Source of the DNA: Sinomicrobium soli
Lineage (GTDB): Bacteria; Bacteroidota; Bacteroidia; Flavobacteriales; Flavobacteriaceae
Length of the DNA: 64,000 nucleotides
Reading direction: 5' to 3'
Assembly: GCF_003285545.1 (NCBI RefSeq)
Contig: NZ_QLNV01000015.1
Span: 1-64,000, forward strand
Shown in pieces: positions 1 through 8,621 of this stretch. Both the position numbers and the translations under genes were made by a program. Every line of letters begins with the position of its first letter. Position 1 is the first letter of the stretch. Under the pieces are notes generated by a model that had not been told where the DNA came from, did no database searches, and worked only from the letters and a program-made list of their open reading frames with translations.

Positions 1-64
1 TGATTGCGATTACAAGAATATCAAAGAACTAAAAAATAATCAATTGAAAATCAATGGGTTTTAA
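1..64 (+). CDS. C-terminal end of an unknown gene (partial)
   Basis: An open frame enters from the left edge in phase 2 and ends at TAA 62-64, giving about 20 residues that end in KINGF. It is AT-rich and lysine/asparagine-rich. It cannot be identified from so little. Its only use here is that it covers the first possible start (54) of the next gene, which makes a later start more likely for that gene. Confidence 0.4.
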   Translation, partial: DCDYKNIKELKNNQLKINGF

Positions 65-107
65 GTGCCCACTAATGATCCAAATTATTAAAACCAAAGT
101 AAAAATT

Positions 108-368
108 ATGGACTGGTGGGAAATAGGAAAAGGTGTATTATGTTTTTTAGCTGTTTTTGTGTATTTTAAATATTTCAATGAATCCTTAGTAAGTATTAAA
201 GAAAAAAGATTTGGAGACGATTATGGGGACATGTCCAGATTAGGAGATAAAATAGATGATTTTGGATATTGGTTGGGTGGAATACTTATGGCACTTTACG
301 GTATACTAATCATTTACAACGAACTGGCCCGGAATTACGGCTGGACATTGTTTATGGCCAAAGAATAA
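108..368 (+). CDS. small two-helix membrane protein, unknown function
   Basis: This is an 86-residue protein if read from ATG 108 (MDWWEIGKG). An in-frame ATG at 54 would add 18 basic residues but lies inside the preceding open frame, so I prefer 108. Two hydrophobic stretches, around residues 8-20 and 55-70, suggest two membrane helices, with a charged middle rich in Asp, Lys and Gly. I recognise no family. The region is more AT-rich than the rest of the window. The lipoprotein gene begins 24 bases after its stop, so the two may be co-transcribed. Confidence 0.6.
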   Translation: MDWWEIGKGVLCFLAVFVYFKYFNESLVSIKEKRFGDDYGDMSRLGDKIDDFGYWLGGILMALYGILIIYNELARNYGWTLFMAKE

Positions 369-391
369 AGAACAACCAAATAGATTATATC

Positions 392-1066
392 ATGAGAAAA
401 ACTACTTTTTTAGTACTGATCGCAGGGGCACTTGCTTCCTGTGCTGCAAACAAATACCTCGCTTCTTTGGTAAAGCCCGGAGAGGTGTCGGAAATGGCAT
501 ATTTTGAGCCCGTATCCTATATCAGCCTGATCGAAAAAAAGAACAAGCCCGCACCTAATGATTCCCTGTCCTCCGTGGCTTCGTTCCGGCTGGATTCGGT
601 GATACATGCTGATGTTAAAAGGCTCAGGATATCCAAAAAAATAGAAGTGCAGGACACTGGCCTTGAAGAGCGGTTAAAGGAAGAGATCAGTACGCTTATA
701 GGGCAGGCTTTCAAGACAAAAAAGCCGGAGCAGGTGCGTTTAAGCCCGATGGTAGACTCCTTGTTAAAGGCCGGTAATACGCGGTTTGCTATGGCGAGTA
801 TCGTTTCGGGTTTTGACCGGCGGAAAGGGAACTACGGCGGACAGGTAGCCAAAGGAGCGGCCTTAGGGATATTGACTTTGGGATTATATGCTCCGGTACC
901 TCTGAAATCGAATATTACGATACATACGGTCATTTTTGATGGGGAGCGAGGAAATATTGCCTTTTACCGGCAGACGCCCCTCAAGGAAAAATCTCCTACT
1001 GACCCCGAGGTCCTGGCCGGGGAGTTCTCACAGGTTTTTGAAGGGTATTTGTACCCGAGGGGGTGA
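392..1066 (+). CDS. lipoprotein of unknown function
   Basis: The protein has 224 residues from ATG 392. A longer in-frame start at 269 exists, but ATG 392 gives a textbook lipoprotein signal: MRKT, a hydrophobic core and the lipobox ALASC, with the acylated cysteine about residue 17. The rest is soluble, with a Gly/Ala-rich stretch (KGAALGILTLGLYAP) near residue 155 that could be a membrane-touching or glycine-zipper segment, and a closing beta-type region. No enzyme motif is visible. Its likely place is the periplasmic face of a cell-envelope membrane. Confidence 0.75.
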   Translation: MRKTTFLVLIAGALASCAANKYLASLVKPGEVSEMAYFEPVSYISLIEKKNKPAPNDSLSSVASFRLDSVIHADVKRLRISKKIEVQDTGLEERLKEEISTLIGQAFKTKKPEQVRLSPMVDSLLKAGNTRFAMASIVSGFDRRKGNYGGQVAKGAALGILTLGLYAPVPLKSNITIHTVIFDGERGNIAFYRQTPLKEKSPTDPEVLAGEFSQVFEGYLYPRG

Positions 1067-1137
1067 GGCTTAACTTTCGGGTTATAAGTTTGGTAGTTTT
1101 TAGTTCGTAGTCCGGGCACATACAGCACCATTCAAAT

Positions 1138-1755
1138 TTATGCTTCGCGGGCCTGCCCCGGGGTTGTTGACCTGTAGAAGTTCATCTCGTCGATATACTT
1201 CCATACTTCGGGGTGCAGGAGGGGGGTTACGTTTTTTCCATCCCTGATGTCGTTGCGTATGGCTGTGGCGGAGATCTCTATGACGGGGGCGTCGATCTTG
1301 AAAATACGGTCGCGGGGCACCTCGGTGGGCTGCCCGGAGGCGGTGATCCTGGGATATACGTAGATGGGATGGTGTTTGAGGATGACCTCGTAATTCTTCC
1401 ATTTGTGCAAGCCTTTCAGGTTGTCTTCGCCCATGATAAGGCAGAATTCCCTTCCGGGATATTTTTCCTGGAGGTGTGCAAGCGTATTCACGGTGTAATT
1501 GGGCTGGGGAAGCTTGAATTCTATATCGGAGGGTCTTATTTTTTCAAAGTCCTGTGTAGCCCGGTACACCATTTCCAGGCGGTGGTGGTCGGGGAGTAAT
1601 GTGTTTTTTTTCTTAAACGGGTTATGGGGGGTAACCACCAGCCATATCTCGTCGAGGTCACTGTGTTCGGCAAAGTGGTTGGCGATAATGATATGCCCCA
1701 CATGTACCGGGTTGAACGTTCCGAAAAAAAGGCCTGTCTTTTTATGGATAGTCAC
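1138..1755 (-). CDS. nadD: nicotinate-nucleotide adenylyltransferase
   Basis: NadD transfers AMP from ATP to nicotinate mononucleotide, making deamido-NAD in cytosolic NAD synthesis. The 205-residue length fits the family. The nucleotidyltransferase signature GTFNPVHVGH sits at residues 12-21, and the second ATP-binding motif ISATAIR (usual form ISSTxIR) at 161-167. The PHNPFKKK segment between them matches the substrate-loop region of NadD. It is the last gene of a minus-strand operon behind yicC and gmk, 15 bases after gmk. Confidence 0.95.
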   Translation of the reverse strand: MTIHKKTGLFFGTFNPVHVGHIIIANHFAEHSDLDEIWLVVTPHNPFKKKNTLLPDHHRLEMVYRATQDFEKIRPSDIEFKLPQPNYTVNTLAHLQEKYPGREFCLIMGEDNLKGLHKWKNYEVILKHHPIYVYPRITASGQPTEVPRDRIFKIDAPVIEISATAIRNDIRDGKNVTPLLHPEVWKYIDEMNFYRSTTPGQAREA

Positions 1756-1770
1756 GCTGTAATCGTTGTA

Positions 1771-2370
1771 TTAGTCGTTATGCCCGTTCACAAAATCATC
1801 AACCAGTTCTTCGGCTTCCTTCAGGGCGGTGGCAAGATCGTAATTTTTGATGATCCGGTCAAACTGGGGCGCCGTAGCGAGCTCTACCGAAGCTTTTGCA
1901 ATACGCATGTTGATCTTGTCTTCGGGTTCGGTCTTACGTTTCTTGAGGCGTATTTTCAGTTCGTCTACACTGGGGGGCTTTACGAAAACGGCCAGGGTAC
2001 GTTCGGGAAATTTTTTCTTGATGCGCAATCCCCCTGCCACGTCGATGTCGAAGATGACGTGCTTTCCCAGGGCCCAGATACGTTCCACCTCGCTTTTGAG
2101 CGTGCCGTAGAAATTGTCCCTGTACACCTCTTCCCATTCCAGGAAATCCCCATCCTTTATGTGCGTCTTGAAGTCTTTCAGACTGAGGAAATAATAGTCT
2201 TTCCCGTCGGTTTCATTGCCCCGGGGGGCACGTGATGTGGCGGAAATGGAAAATTCCAGGTTCAGTTTTTCAATGCCCAGCAAATGTCGTACGATAGTGG
2301 TCTTTCCGCTCCCCGAAGGTGCCGAAAATACGATGAGTTTTCCTTGTTCGCGGGTATTGTTGTCTGCCAT
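1771..2370 (-). CDS. gmk: guanylate kinase
   Basis: Guanylate kinase phosphorylates GMP to GDP with ATP in the cytosol. The 199-residue protein has the P-loop SAPSGSGKTT at residues 16-25, followed by the GMP-binding region SATSRAPRGNETDGKDYYF, typical of the family (S-R-P-R and G-x-D-Y). The region IFDIDVAGGLRIKKKFP matches the D(V/I)xGxxxxK block; most enzymes have DVQG, here DVAG. It lies 27 bases downstream of yicC and 15 bases upstream of nadD on the same strand. Confidence 0.97.
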   Translation of the reverse strand: MADNNTREQGKLIVFSAPSGSGKTTIVRHLLGIEKLNLEFSISATSRAPRGNETDGKDYYFLSLKDFKTHIKDGDFLEWEEVYRDNFYGTLKSEVERIWALGKHVIFDIDVAGGLRIKKKFPERTLAVFVKPPSVDELKIRLKKRKTEPEDKINMRIAKASVELATAPQFDRIIKNYDLATALKEAEELVDDFVNGHND

Positions 2371-2397
2371 GTCTGTACGGGGTTGGGTTATGGGGTT

Positions 2398-3255
2398 TTA
2401 GAGTACGTTGAGTACCTGTTCCTTGATCTTTTCCAGTTCGTCTTTCATCTGCACCACGATTTTCTGCATGGGTGCATAGTTTGCCTTTGAGCCTATGGTA
2501 TTGATTTCCCTTCCTATCTCCTGGCCTATAAAACCGAGTTTTCTCCCGTTGGAGTCTTCTGAGTTCAGGGAACTTACAAAATAGTCCAGGTGATTGGCCA
2601 GGCGTACTTTTTCTTCCGTGATATCAAACTTTTCCAGGTAGTATATCAGTTCCTGTTCAAACCGGTTTTCATCTACGTTTTCCCTGGCATCGGCCACGGC
2701 CTTTTCCAGGCGTTCGCGTACGTGGGCCATGCGTTGCGGATCGAGGTCTTTCACCTGTTCCAGCAGGTGTTTTATGTTTTCGATACGCAGCAGGAAATCT
2801 TTTTCCAGGGCACTTCCTTCCTCACGCCGGAAGGTGTCTGTTTCTGCAATGGCTTCGTCCAGGGCACGGGAAATGGCTTCGAATTCCTTTTCGTCGATGT
2901 CTGCCCGTTCCGTTTTAAGGGCGTCCGGCATCCGGACGGCCATCTTCAGGAGCTCGATATCGCCGGCATCCGTAATGTTCCTGAGTTGCCGGATATATTC
3001 CCTTACCACGGCCTCATTGACCTGGGAAGAGGTTTCCTCCCCGGTAATTTCCACATAGAGACCGAAATCCACTTTTCCCCGCACCAGGGCGCCGGCAATG
3101 GTACTGCGCATCTGCAGTTCCTTTTCCCGGTACTGGGAGGGTATCCTGGCATTGAGGTCCAGGCTCTTGCTGTTGAGCGATTTGAGCTCTATGGTGATCT
3201 TTTTGGCAGGAAGCTGTATTACCGACTTCCCGAAGCCCGTCATAGATTTTATCAT
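2398..3255 (-). CDS. YicC/YloC family endoribonuclease
   Basis: This 285-residue protein begins MIKSMTGFG, the hallmark of the YicC/YloC family, and ends with the DUF1732 region (residues about 200-285) including NTIGSKANY, a conserved block. E. coli YicC is reported as an RNase acting on small RNAs; the role in Bacteroidota is inferred from homology only. It heads the yicC-gmk-nadD operon, an arrangement common in bacteria for yicC and gmk. A perfect -7 element lies about 27 bases upstream of the start. Confidence 0.92.
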   Translation of the reverse strand: MIKSMTGFGKSVIQLPAKKITIELKSLNSKSLDLNARIPSQYREKELQMRSTIAGALVRGKVDFGLYVEITGEETSSQVNEAVVREYIRQLRNITDAGDIELLKMAVRMPDALKTERADIDEKEFEAISRALDEAIAETDTFRREEGSALEKDFLLRIENIKHLLEQVKDLDPQRMAHVRERLEKAVADARENVDENRFEQELIYYLEKFDITEEKVRLANHLDYFVSSLNSEDSNGRKLGFIGQEIGREINTIGSKANYAPMQKIVVQMKDELEKIKEQVLNVL

Positions 3256-3281
3256 CCGGTTTTTTTAAAGAAAAAGTTGCA

Positions 3282-3289
3282 CAAAGGTA
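3282..3289 (-). promoter_or_regulatory. -7 promoter element of the yicC-gmk-nadD operon
   Basis: The minus strand reads TACCTTTG, an exact match to the Bacteroidota -7 consensus TAnnTTTG, 27 bases upstream of the yicC start codon. No clear -33 TTTG is present at the expected spacing. Confidence 0.6.
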
Positions 3290-3320
3290 AGTAAATTAGA
3301 AAACATGAGGGATACGAAAT

Positions 3321-3363
3321 AAAAACACCGATCTCCGGGTCATTTGCCGGGATCGGTGTTTTT
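3321..3363 (-). terminator. intrinsic terminator of the DUF1080 operon
   Basis: AAAAACACCGATC (3321-3333) pairs perfectly with GATCGGTGTTTTT (3351-3363) around a 17-base loop. On the minus strand the stem ends in a run of T. It lies just after the stop of the last DUF1080 gene and before the yicC promoter, so it should end the long sugar operon. It could work in both directions. Confidence 0.85.
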
Positions 3364-3385
3364 ACCGTTCGGGACACCCACAGGT

Positions 3386-4150
3386 TTACGGGAGTTCCCT
3401 GATCCAGATATTCCTGTAACTTACCGGGCTTCCGTGGTCCTGCAGTTTTATGGGGCCCTTGCCGTGCGGTTCGTTTTTGGGCCATCCTATGTATTCGGTG
3501 GTCCCCTTTATTCTGACGTGGTCCAGTACGAGGATGCCGTTGTGCAGCAGGGTAATGGTCCCTTTCTTTACCCTTTGCCCTTTTTCGAATACGGGGGCAT
3601 GAAAGATAATGTCGTAGGTATTCCACTCCCCGGTCTTTACCGAGGCCCTGGCCAGTGGCACCTGCTGTTTGTACAACGATCCTACCTGGCCGTTTACATA
3701 GGTGTCGTTATTGTTGTTGTCCAGGATCTGTATTTCATACCGGTCCTGCAGAAAAACCCCGCTGTTCCCCCTGTTCTGGCCGTCTCCTTCGATCTTTTCC
3801 GGCGATTTCCACTCCAGGTGCAGCTGTACGCTTCCGAATTCCTTTTTACTGTGAATATCGCCGGCACCGGGTCTGACCGACATGCTGCCGTCGCTGTTTA
3901 ACGTCCACCCGGCTTTTCCTTCTGTCTCTGAGCTGACCCATTCATCCAGGCTCTTTCCGTCAAACAGGACTATGGCATCACCCGGAACCCCGTCGTTCTC
4001 TACGGCCGGAGTAACCACCGGAGGCACCGGTTTGTAAAATTCGGTAGCTTCGGGTTTGGTGGGTTCTTTTTCCATGGGTTCCTTTTTTTGAGCCGTGGCA
4101 AGAAAGGGCAGCAGCAGTATTACGGCGGTGCATCTTAAAACGAGTTTCAT
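3386..4150 (-). CDS. DUF1080 (3-keto-disaccharide hydrolase family) protein
   Basis: The 254-residue protein has a cleavable signal peptide (MKLVLRCTAVILLLPFLATAQ) and one DUF1080 domain from about residue 60 to the end. Family marks are VLFDGKSLDEW near the start of the domain, NSGVFLQDRYEIQILD in the middle and LQDHGSPVSYRNIWIREL at the end. The family has a concanavalin-like beta-sandwich fold, and some members hydrolyse 3-keto-glycosides; the substrate here is unknown. It starts 3 bases after the stop of the neighbouring DUF1080 gene, so both are made together. It probably acts in the periplasm. Confidence 0.88.
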   Translation of the reverse strand: MKLVLRCTAVILLLPFLATAQKKEPMEKEPTKPEATEFYKPVPPVVTPAVENDGVPGDAIVLFDGKSLDEWVSSETEGKAGWTLNSDGSMSVRPGAGDIHSKKEFGSVQLHLEWKSPEKIEGDGQNRGNSGVFLQDRYEIQILDNNNNDTYVNGQVGSLYKQQVPLARASVKTGEWNTYDIIFHAPVFEKGQRVKKGTITLLHNGILVLDHVRIKGTTEYIGWPKNEPHGKGPIKLQDHGSPVSYRNIWIRELP

Positions 4151-4153
4151 GGC

Positions 4154-4918
4154 CTACAGCTCTTTTATCCTGATGTTGCGATAGGAAACCTGGTCTCCGT
4201 GATGCTGAAGCCCTATTTTTCCCGTTCTGTGTTTCCCGAACCCTTCCCAGTCGGTAAATTTGGAGTTTTTGACCATTTCGTCCCATTCCGCACCGTGAAC
4301 CGGGAATTTGACGATTTCGGTACCGTTCAGCGATACCTTGCCTTCATTGCTGTTATGGTCTATACGTACTACCATGGTGTTCCATTCACCCACGGGCCTG
4401 ACCACATTTTCCGAAGGGGCGATCATGTCGTACAGGGCTCCTGCCTGGTGTGTGGTTCCCGCTTTGGCATCGGGATGTTTGTCGTTGTCCAGTACCTGGA
4501 TCTCCGGGCCGGTCTGGTAAGGCTCGTGATATTTCTCATCTTCCTCGATACCCCATAATACCCCGCTGTTTCCCGCCTCGGATATTTTCCACTCCAAAGA
4601 CAATTCGAAATTGGTATAGTCTTTATCGGTGACCAGGTTTTTGCCTCCTGCCTTGCTCTTGTTGTCAGGCGTAAGGACCATGACCCCGTCCTCGATACTC
4701 CACTCGGGCGAGATCTCATCGGCATTGTAACCGTGCCATCCGTCAAAGGTCTGTCCGTCAAAGAGGGCTACCGATTCTTCCTGTGTTTCGGTGTTGTTGT
4801 CCTGCGGTTGTTCACTGCGCTGTTCTTCAACCGATTGTTCCGGGTTTTCCTTACCGGCTTTTTCTTTACACCCGGTCATCAGGACCAGGGCCATTACACA
4901 AATACTTATTCTTTTCAT
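4154..4918 (-). CDS. DUF1080 family lipoprotein
   Basis: This second DUF1080 protein, also 254 residues, is a lipoprotein: the lipobox LMTGC puts the acylated cysteine at residue 17, followed by a linker rich in Glu, Gln and Asn (about residues 18-48). The domain shows VALFDGQTFDGWHG, NSGVLWGIEED, GPEIQVLDN and LQHHGDQVSYRNIRIKEL. It is clearly related to the next gene but diverged, so the pair may act on different substrates or at different places (anchored versus soluble). A 137-base gap with heptamer repeats separates it from the isomerase gene upstream. Confidence 0.88.
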   Translation of the reverse strand: MKRISICVMALVLMTGCKEKAGKENPEQSVEEQRSEQPQDNNTETQEESVALFDGQTFDGWHGYNADEISPEWSIEDGVMVLTPDNKSKAGGKNLVTDKDYTNFELSLEWKISEAGNSGVLWGIEEDEKYHEPYQTGPEIQVLDNDKHPDAKAGTTHQAGALYDMIAPSENVVRPVGEWNTMVVRIDHNSNEGKVSLNGTEIVKFPVHGAEWDEMVKNSKFTDWEGFGKHRTGKIGLQHHGDQVSYRNIRIKEL

Positions 4919-4980
4919 CGTTTACATTTTTTGTAAGCAGAACGATCTGCCATGTGTTATTAAGTAAATTATTCTTAAAA

Positions 4981-5055
4981 AGTTCTTAGTTTGTAGTTGT
5001 TAGTTCGTAGTCAGTCAATCAACAACTAAGAACTACCAACTAACAAACTAAAAGA
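4981..5055. repeat. AACTAAGAACT-type heptamer tract, partly inverted
   Basis: The left half reads AGTTCTTAGTTTGTAGTT and the right half AACTAAGAACTACCAACTAAC, so the tract contains both orientations of the same units (AGTTCTTAGTT against AACTAAGAACT). It fills the gap between the TIM-barrel isomerase and the DUF1080 lipoprotein. Very similar text recurs at 46548-46585 and 61567-61606. A transcript could fold here, but there is no T-run. Confidence 0.6.
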
Positions 5056-6123
5056 CTACACCCCCAGTATTTTCTTCAGTTTGTCCTTGTCAATATCTCC
5101 CCCGGCAAAGTCGTCAAAGGCTTTTTCGGTAGCTTCTATGATGTGCTGTTGAATAAAGGGTGCGCCTTCCCGGGCACCCTGTTCGGGAGATTTTATACAG
5201 CATTCCCACTCCATTACGGCCCATACGTCGCAGCCGTACCGGGTGAGCTTGGAAAAGATGGTCTTGAAGTCGACCTGGCCATCTCCCGGAGACCTGTACC
5301 TTCCTGCCCGGTCTCTCCAGTCGTTATACCCCCCGAAAGTCCCTTTTTTCCCGGTGGGATTAAACTCGGAATCCTTGACGTGAAATGCCTTGATAAACTC
5401 GTGATAATGATCGATATAGGTGATGTAATCCAGCTGCTGCAATACGAAGTGGCTGGGATCGTAGAGGATGTTTACCCTCTTGTGGTTCCCGGTGGCTTCG
5501 AGAAACCTCTCGAAGGTATCCCCGTCGTGCAGGTCTTCGCCGGGATGGATCTCATAGCACACGTCCACCCCGTTTTCGTCATAGGTGTCGAGTATGGGCT
5601 TCCAGCGTTTTGCGAGTTCTTCGAAGCCCATTTCCACCAGGCCCGGAGGCCGCTGGGGCCAGGGGTGGGCAGTGTGCCACAGCAAAGAACCTGAAAAGGT
5701 GGCATGAGCTTTAAGGCCGAGCCTCCTGCTGGCTGCTGCAGCCTTTTTTACCTGGTCCACGGCCCATTCGGTACGGGCTTTGGGGTTGTTTTTATAAGCG
5801 TCGGGGGCAAAATTGTCGAACATGATATCATAGGCGGGATGTACGGCGACGAGTTGCCCCTGGAGATGGGTAGACAGCTCTGTGATCTCCAGTCCGTACG
5901 ATCCTACTTTTTCCTTTAATTCGTCGCAGTATTCCTGTCCTTCCGTTTCGTCCGCACTTCCGGCCTTTTCCAGGTCTATCAGAAAGGTTTCCGGGGTGGG
6001 GATCTGTATGCCCTTGTATCCGAGCCCGGAAGCCCATTCACACAGGCCCTCGAGCGAATTGAAAGGGGCTTTGTTGTCTACAAACTGTGCGAGGAATACG
6101 GCAGGACCCTTTATGGTTTTCAT
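5056..6123 (-). CDS. sugar phosphate isomerase/epimerase family (TIM barrel)
   Basis: The 355-residue protein has no signal peptide and belongs to the AP-endonuclease-2/xylose-isomerase-like TIM-barrel superfamily. Features are GYKGIQIPTPE near residue 35, the metal-ligand type segment VCYEIHPGEDLHDGD around residues 187-201, ILYDPSHFVLQQLDY, and FHVKDSEFNP followed by GDGQVDFKTIF. These Glu/Asp/His clusters match divalent-metal sugar isomerases and epimerases. Genes of this type accompany Gfo/Idh/MocA and DUF1080 genes in 3-keto-sugar loci. The exact reaction is unknown. It lies 68 bases after the Gfo gene on the same strand. Confidence 0.88.
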   Translation of the reverse strand: MKTIKGPAVFLAQFVDNKAPFNSLEGLCEWASGLGYKGIQIPTPETFLIDLEKAGSADETEGQEYCDELKEKVGSYGLEITELSTHLQGQLVAVHPAYDIMFDNFAPDAYKNNPKARTEWAVDQVKKAAAASRRLGLKAHATFSGSLLWHTAHPWPQRPPGLVEMGFEELAKRWKPILDTYDENGVDVCYEIHPGEDLHDGDTFERFLEATGNHKRVNILYDPSHFVLQQLDYITYIDHYHEFIKAFHVKDSEFNPTGKKGTFGGYNDWRDRAGRYRSPGDGQVDFKTIFSKLTRYGCDVWAVMEWECCIKSPEQGAREGAPFIQQHIIEATEKAFDDFAGGDIDKDKLKKILGV

Positions 6124-6191
6124 GGTGTTGCAGTTAGATGTTAAACGTTGTCTTCAGTATGCTTCGGGGCATTTGTGCAGTAACCGTGTGG

Positions 6192-7331
6192 TCACAGGCT
6201 TACCCAGGCCGAATTTTTTTTGTCGCTTTCCACGGCGGCATAGATAAACCTTACGCCCTGTACCCCGTCGTTTACGGTGGGGTAATCGGGGTCCGGAAGT
6301 TCTTTTCCCTCCATCACCGCCATCAGGTGTGCCGCAAAGTTCCGGTAGATATTGGCAAATGCCTCGAGATAACCTTCGGGATGGCCTTTGGGTACTCTTG
6401 AAGCAGCCCTTACCTGGTCGTATATATCGTTTCCGTCCGGGGTAAAGGTCTGTTCCGGGCGGTCTACCCATTTGGCATACAGGCGTGTGGAGTCTTCCTG
6501 TTTCCACTGTATGCTTCCCTTGCTGCCATATACCCGTATGGCGAGGTCGTTTTCTTCTCCCGCAGCAATCTGCGACATAGACATGCAGCCCTTGGCGCCA
6601 TTTTCCATACGGAAGAGAATGTTCCCGTCATTGTCCAGTACACGGCCCTGGCCTATCCGCCCCAGGTCGGCGGCCATCTCCGTGATCTTTATCCCGGTAA
6701 TATAAGACACCAGGTTTTCGGCATGTGTTCCTATATCGGCCAGTGAGCCTCCCACTCCCGATTTCGAGGGGTCTGCCCGCCAGGGTTTTATGGCGGCCTG
6801 TTCATCCGGTTCGGCAGCCATCCACCCCTGCAGGTAGTGTACCTGTACCTTCCTGATCTCCCCGAGATCCCCGTTCCTTACCATCGCCCTGGCCTGCTTT
6901 ACCATGACATTGCCGGTGTAGTTGTGGGTAAGGGCAAACAGCAGCCCGGTTTCCTTTACCAGCTTTTGAAGGGTTTCACCTTCTGCCACGGTAAGGGTCA
7001 TCGGTTTGTCACAGACCACGTGAAAACCGTGTTCCAGTGCCATTTTAGCCGGTTCGAAATGCAGGTGATTCGGGGTGAGTACCGATACGAAATCCATGCG
7101 TTCCCCTTCGGGAAGTTCGCTTTCCCTTTCTATCATTTCGCGAAAGCTCTCATAGCAACGCTCTTCCGGGAGGAACAGGGATTTTCCCGTTTCCCTGGAT
7201 TTTTCAAGCGTACTGCTGAAGGCCCCGCATACCAGTTCCACCATACCGTCCATGGCCGATGCCTTGCGGTGAACGCCCCCCATAAAGGAGCCGATACCAC
7301 CACCGACCATACCCATTCTCAGTTTTCTCAT
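6192..7331 (-). CDS. Gfo/Idh/MocA family oxidoreductase (first copy)
   Basis: The 379-residue cytosolic protein starts with a Rossmann fold (MVGGGIGSFMGGVHRKA, residues 8-24) for NAD(P) binding. It has the catalytic lysine motif in the form CDKPMT (residues 107-112; usual EKP) and the active-site ADIGTHAENL segment in the middle. Family members oxidise or reduce sugar hydroxyls at C1, C3 or other carbons. With DUF1080 genes beside it, a 3-keto-sugar reduction or oxidation is plausible. It is 56 bases from its paralogue upstream; the two share layout but not close sequence, which suggests successive or opposite steps. Confidence 0.93.
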   Translation of the reverse strand: MRKLRMGMVGGGIGSFMGGVHRKASAMDGMVELVCGAFSSTLEKSRETGKSLFLPEERCYESFREMIERESELPEGERMDFVSVLTPNHLHFEPAKMALEHGFHVVCDKPMTLTVAEGETLQKLVKETGLLFALTHNYTGNVMVKQARAMVRNGDLGEIRKVQVHYLQGWMAAEPDEQAAIKPWRADPSKSGVGGSLADIGTHAENLVSYITGIKITEMAADLGRIGQGRVLDNDGNILFRMENGAKGCMSMSQIAAGEENDLAIRVYGSKGSIQWKQEDSTRLYAKWVDRPEQTFTPDGNDIYDQVRAASRVPKGHPEGYLEAFANIYRNFAAHLMAVMEGKELPDPDYPTVNDGVQGVRFIYAAVESDKKNSAWVSL

Positions 7332-7387
7332 TTCGTATGCTATTTCAGGTTACAGAATTATTGTTATCCGGATCAAAGTACAGCAGC

Positions 7388-8521
7388 CTATACCCTGACC
7401 CAGGTGTTTCCTTTCTGATGTGATTCCACGACCTTTTCGATAAAGTTCATGCCGCGTACCCCGTCATTGATCGTCGGGAATTCCCCGGGGTGACAGAATT
7501 CCTTCCGGATCGCCCTGGCCACTCCCCTGTAGATATTCCCCATCGAATCGAAGATCCCTTCCGGATGCCCGGGAGGAAGTTTTGTCCCGTCGAGTGATAA
7601 TTCGCTGTTGTAGGCATGCCCCGGCTTTAACACCTTGAGCGGTTCGGTCTCGGTGAGGTGGTAGAGGTAATTGGGATTTTCCTGCTCCCATTTCAGTCCG
7701 CCCTTATCCCCGTAGATATTCACGGCAAAATTATTCTCTTCCCCGGTCGCGATCTGGCTTGTCCTGATCAGCCCTTTTACATATTCCGAAAAGCGCAGCA
7801 GCACGGTGCCGTCCACATCCATTTTATTATCGCTGTACACGTAGTTCAGGTCGGCGAGTATTTCCTTTACTTCCATCCCGGTCACGTATTCTATCATGTC
7901 GAAAGCATGGGTGCCTATATCCCCGATACAACAGCTGATCCCGGATTTTTCCGGATCGAGCCGCCAGGTAGCCGCCCGTTTTTCCTTATCGTGAATAATG
8001 GGGTTGATCCATCCCTGGTAATACTGTACGTCTATCTTCTGAACGGTCCCGATCACCCCGGAGGCGATCATTTCCTTCATCTGCCGTATCATGGGATAGC
8101 CGGTATAGGTATAGGTAACCGCAAAAACGGTATTGGCCTTTTTCTGTATTTCCTGTAGTGTCAGGGCCTCCTCATAGGTGGTGGTCATCGGTTTCTCGCA
8201 GATCACGTTAAAACCGTTTTCCAGGAGTTTTTTCGCCATGGGGAAGTGCAGGAAATTGGGGGTGAGCACAGAGATGACCTGCATTCTTTCCGTTTCCGGC
8301 AATTTGAGTTCTTCTTCTATAAGAGTGTCGAAATCCCGGTATACGCGGTCGGTGGGGATCCCTATTTTTTCGGCAAAGCCCGTATTGAGTTCAAAGTCGG
8401 GGTTAAAGACGCCTCCCGTAAGCTGATAGCTGTCGTACATGGCCGAGGCTACGCGGTGCAATACTCCTATCAGCGAATCGCCTCCTCCTCCGAGAATTCC
8501 TAATCTGATTTTGTTGCTCAT
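7388..8521 (-). CDS. Gfo/Idh/MocA family oxidoreductase (second copy)
   Basis: The 377-residue protein begins MSNKIRLGILGGGGDSLIGVLHRVASAM, a nucleotide-binding Rossmann start with the same GVxHRxASAM extension as its neighbour. It has CEKPMTTT (Lys catalytic motif, about residue 117) and CCIGDIGTHAFDMIEYVTG in the substrate domain. The paired Gfo genes next to an isomerase and DUF1080 genes resemble the 3-keto-disaccharide loci known in Bacteroides. No export signal is present, so its substrate must be imported, fitting the permease gene upstream. Confidence 0.93.
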   Translation of the reverse strand: MSNKIRLGILGGGGDSLIGVLHRVASAMYDSYQLTGGVFNPDFELNTGFAEKIGIPTDRVYRDFDTLIEEELKLPETERMQVISVLTPNFLHFPMAKKLLENGFNVICEKPMTTTYEEALTLQEIQKKANTVFAVTYTYTGYPMIRQMKEMIASGVIGTVQKIDVQYYQGWINPIIHDKEKRAATWRLDPEKSGISCCIGDIGTHAFDMIEYVTGMEVKEILADLNYVYSDNKMDVDGTVLLRFSEYVKGLIRTSQIATGEENNFAVNIYGDKGGLKWEQENPNYLYHLTETEPLKVLKPGHAYNSELSLDGTKLPPGHPEGIFDSMGNIYRGVARAIRKEFCHPGEFPTINDGVRGMNFIEKVVESHQKGNTWVRV

Positions 8522-8621
8522 TTTTTTAGACTGTATATTATTGATTTTACGTTTGAGTATAAATGTTGCCCCCTGTACAGAAATTGTTCCCGGATTTTCC
8601 GGGGATCAGGTTAAGCTGTGA

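Noticed and set aside
1213-1599. 128-codon plus-strand frame opposite nadD
   Set aside because: It is antisense to nadD, which has complete catalytic motifs, and it has no recognisable feature.
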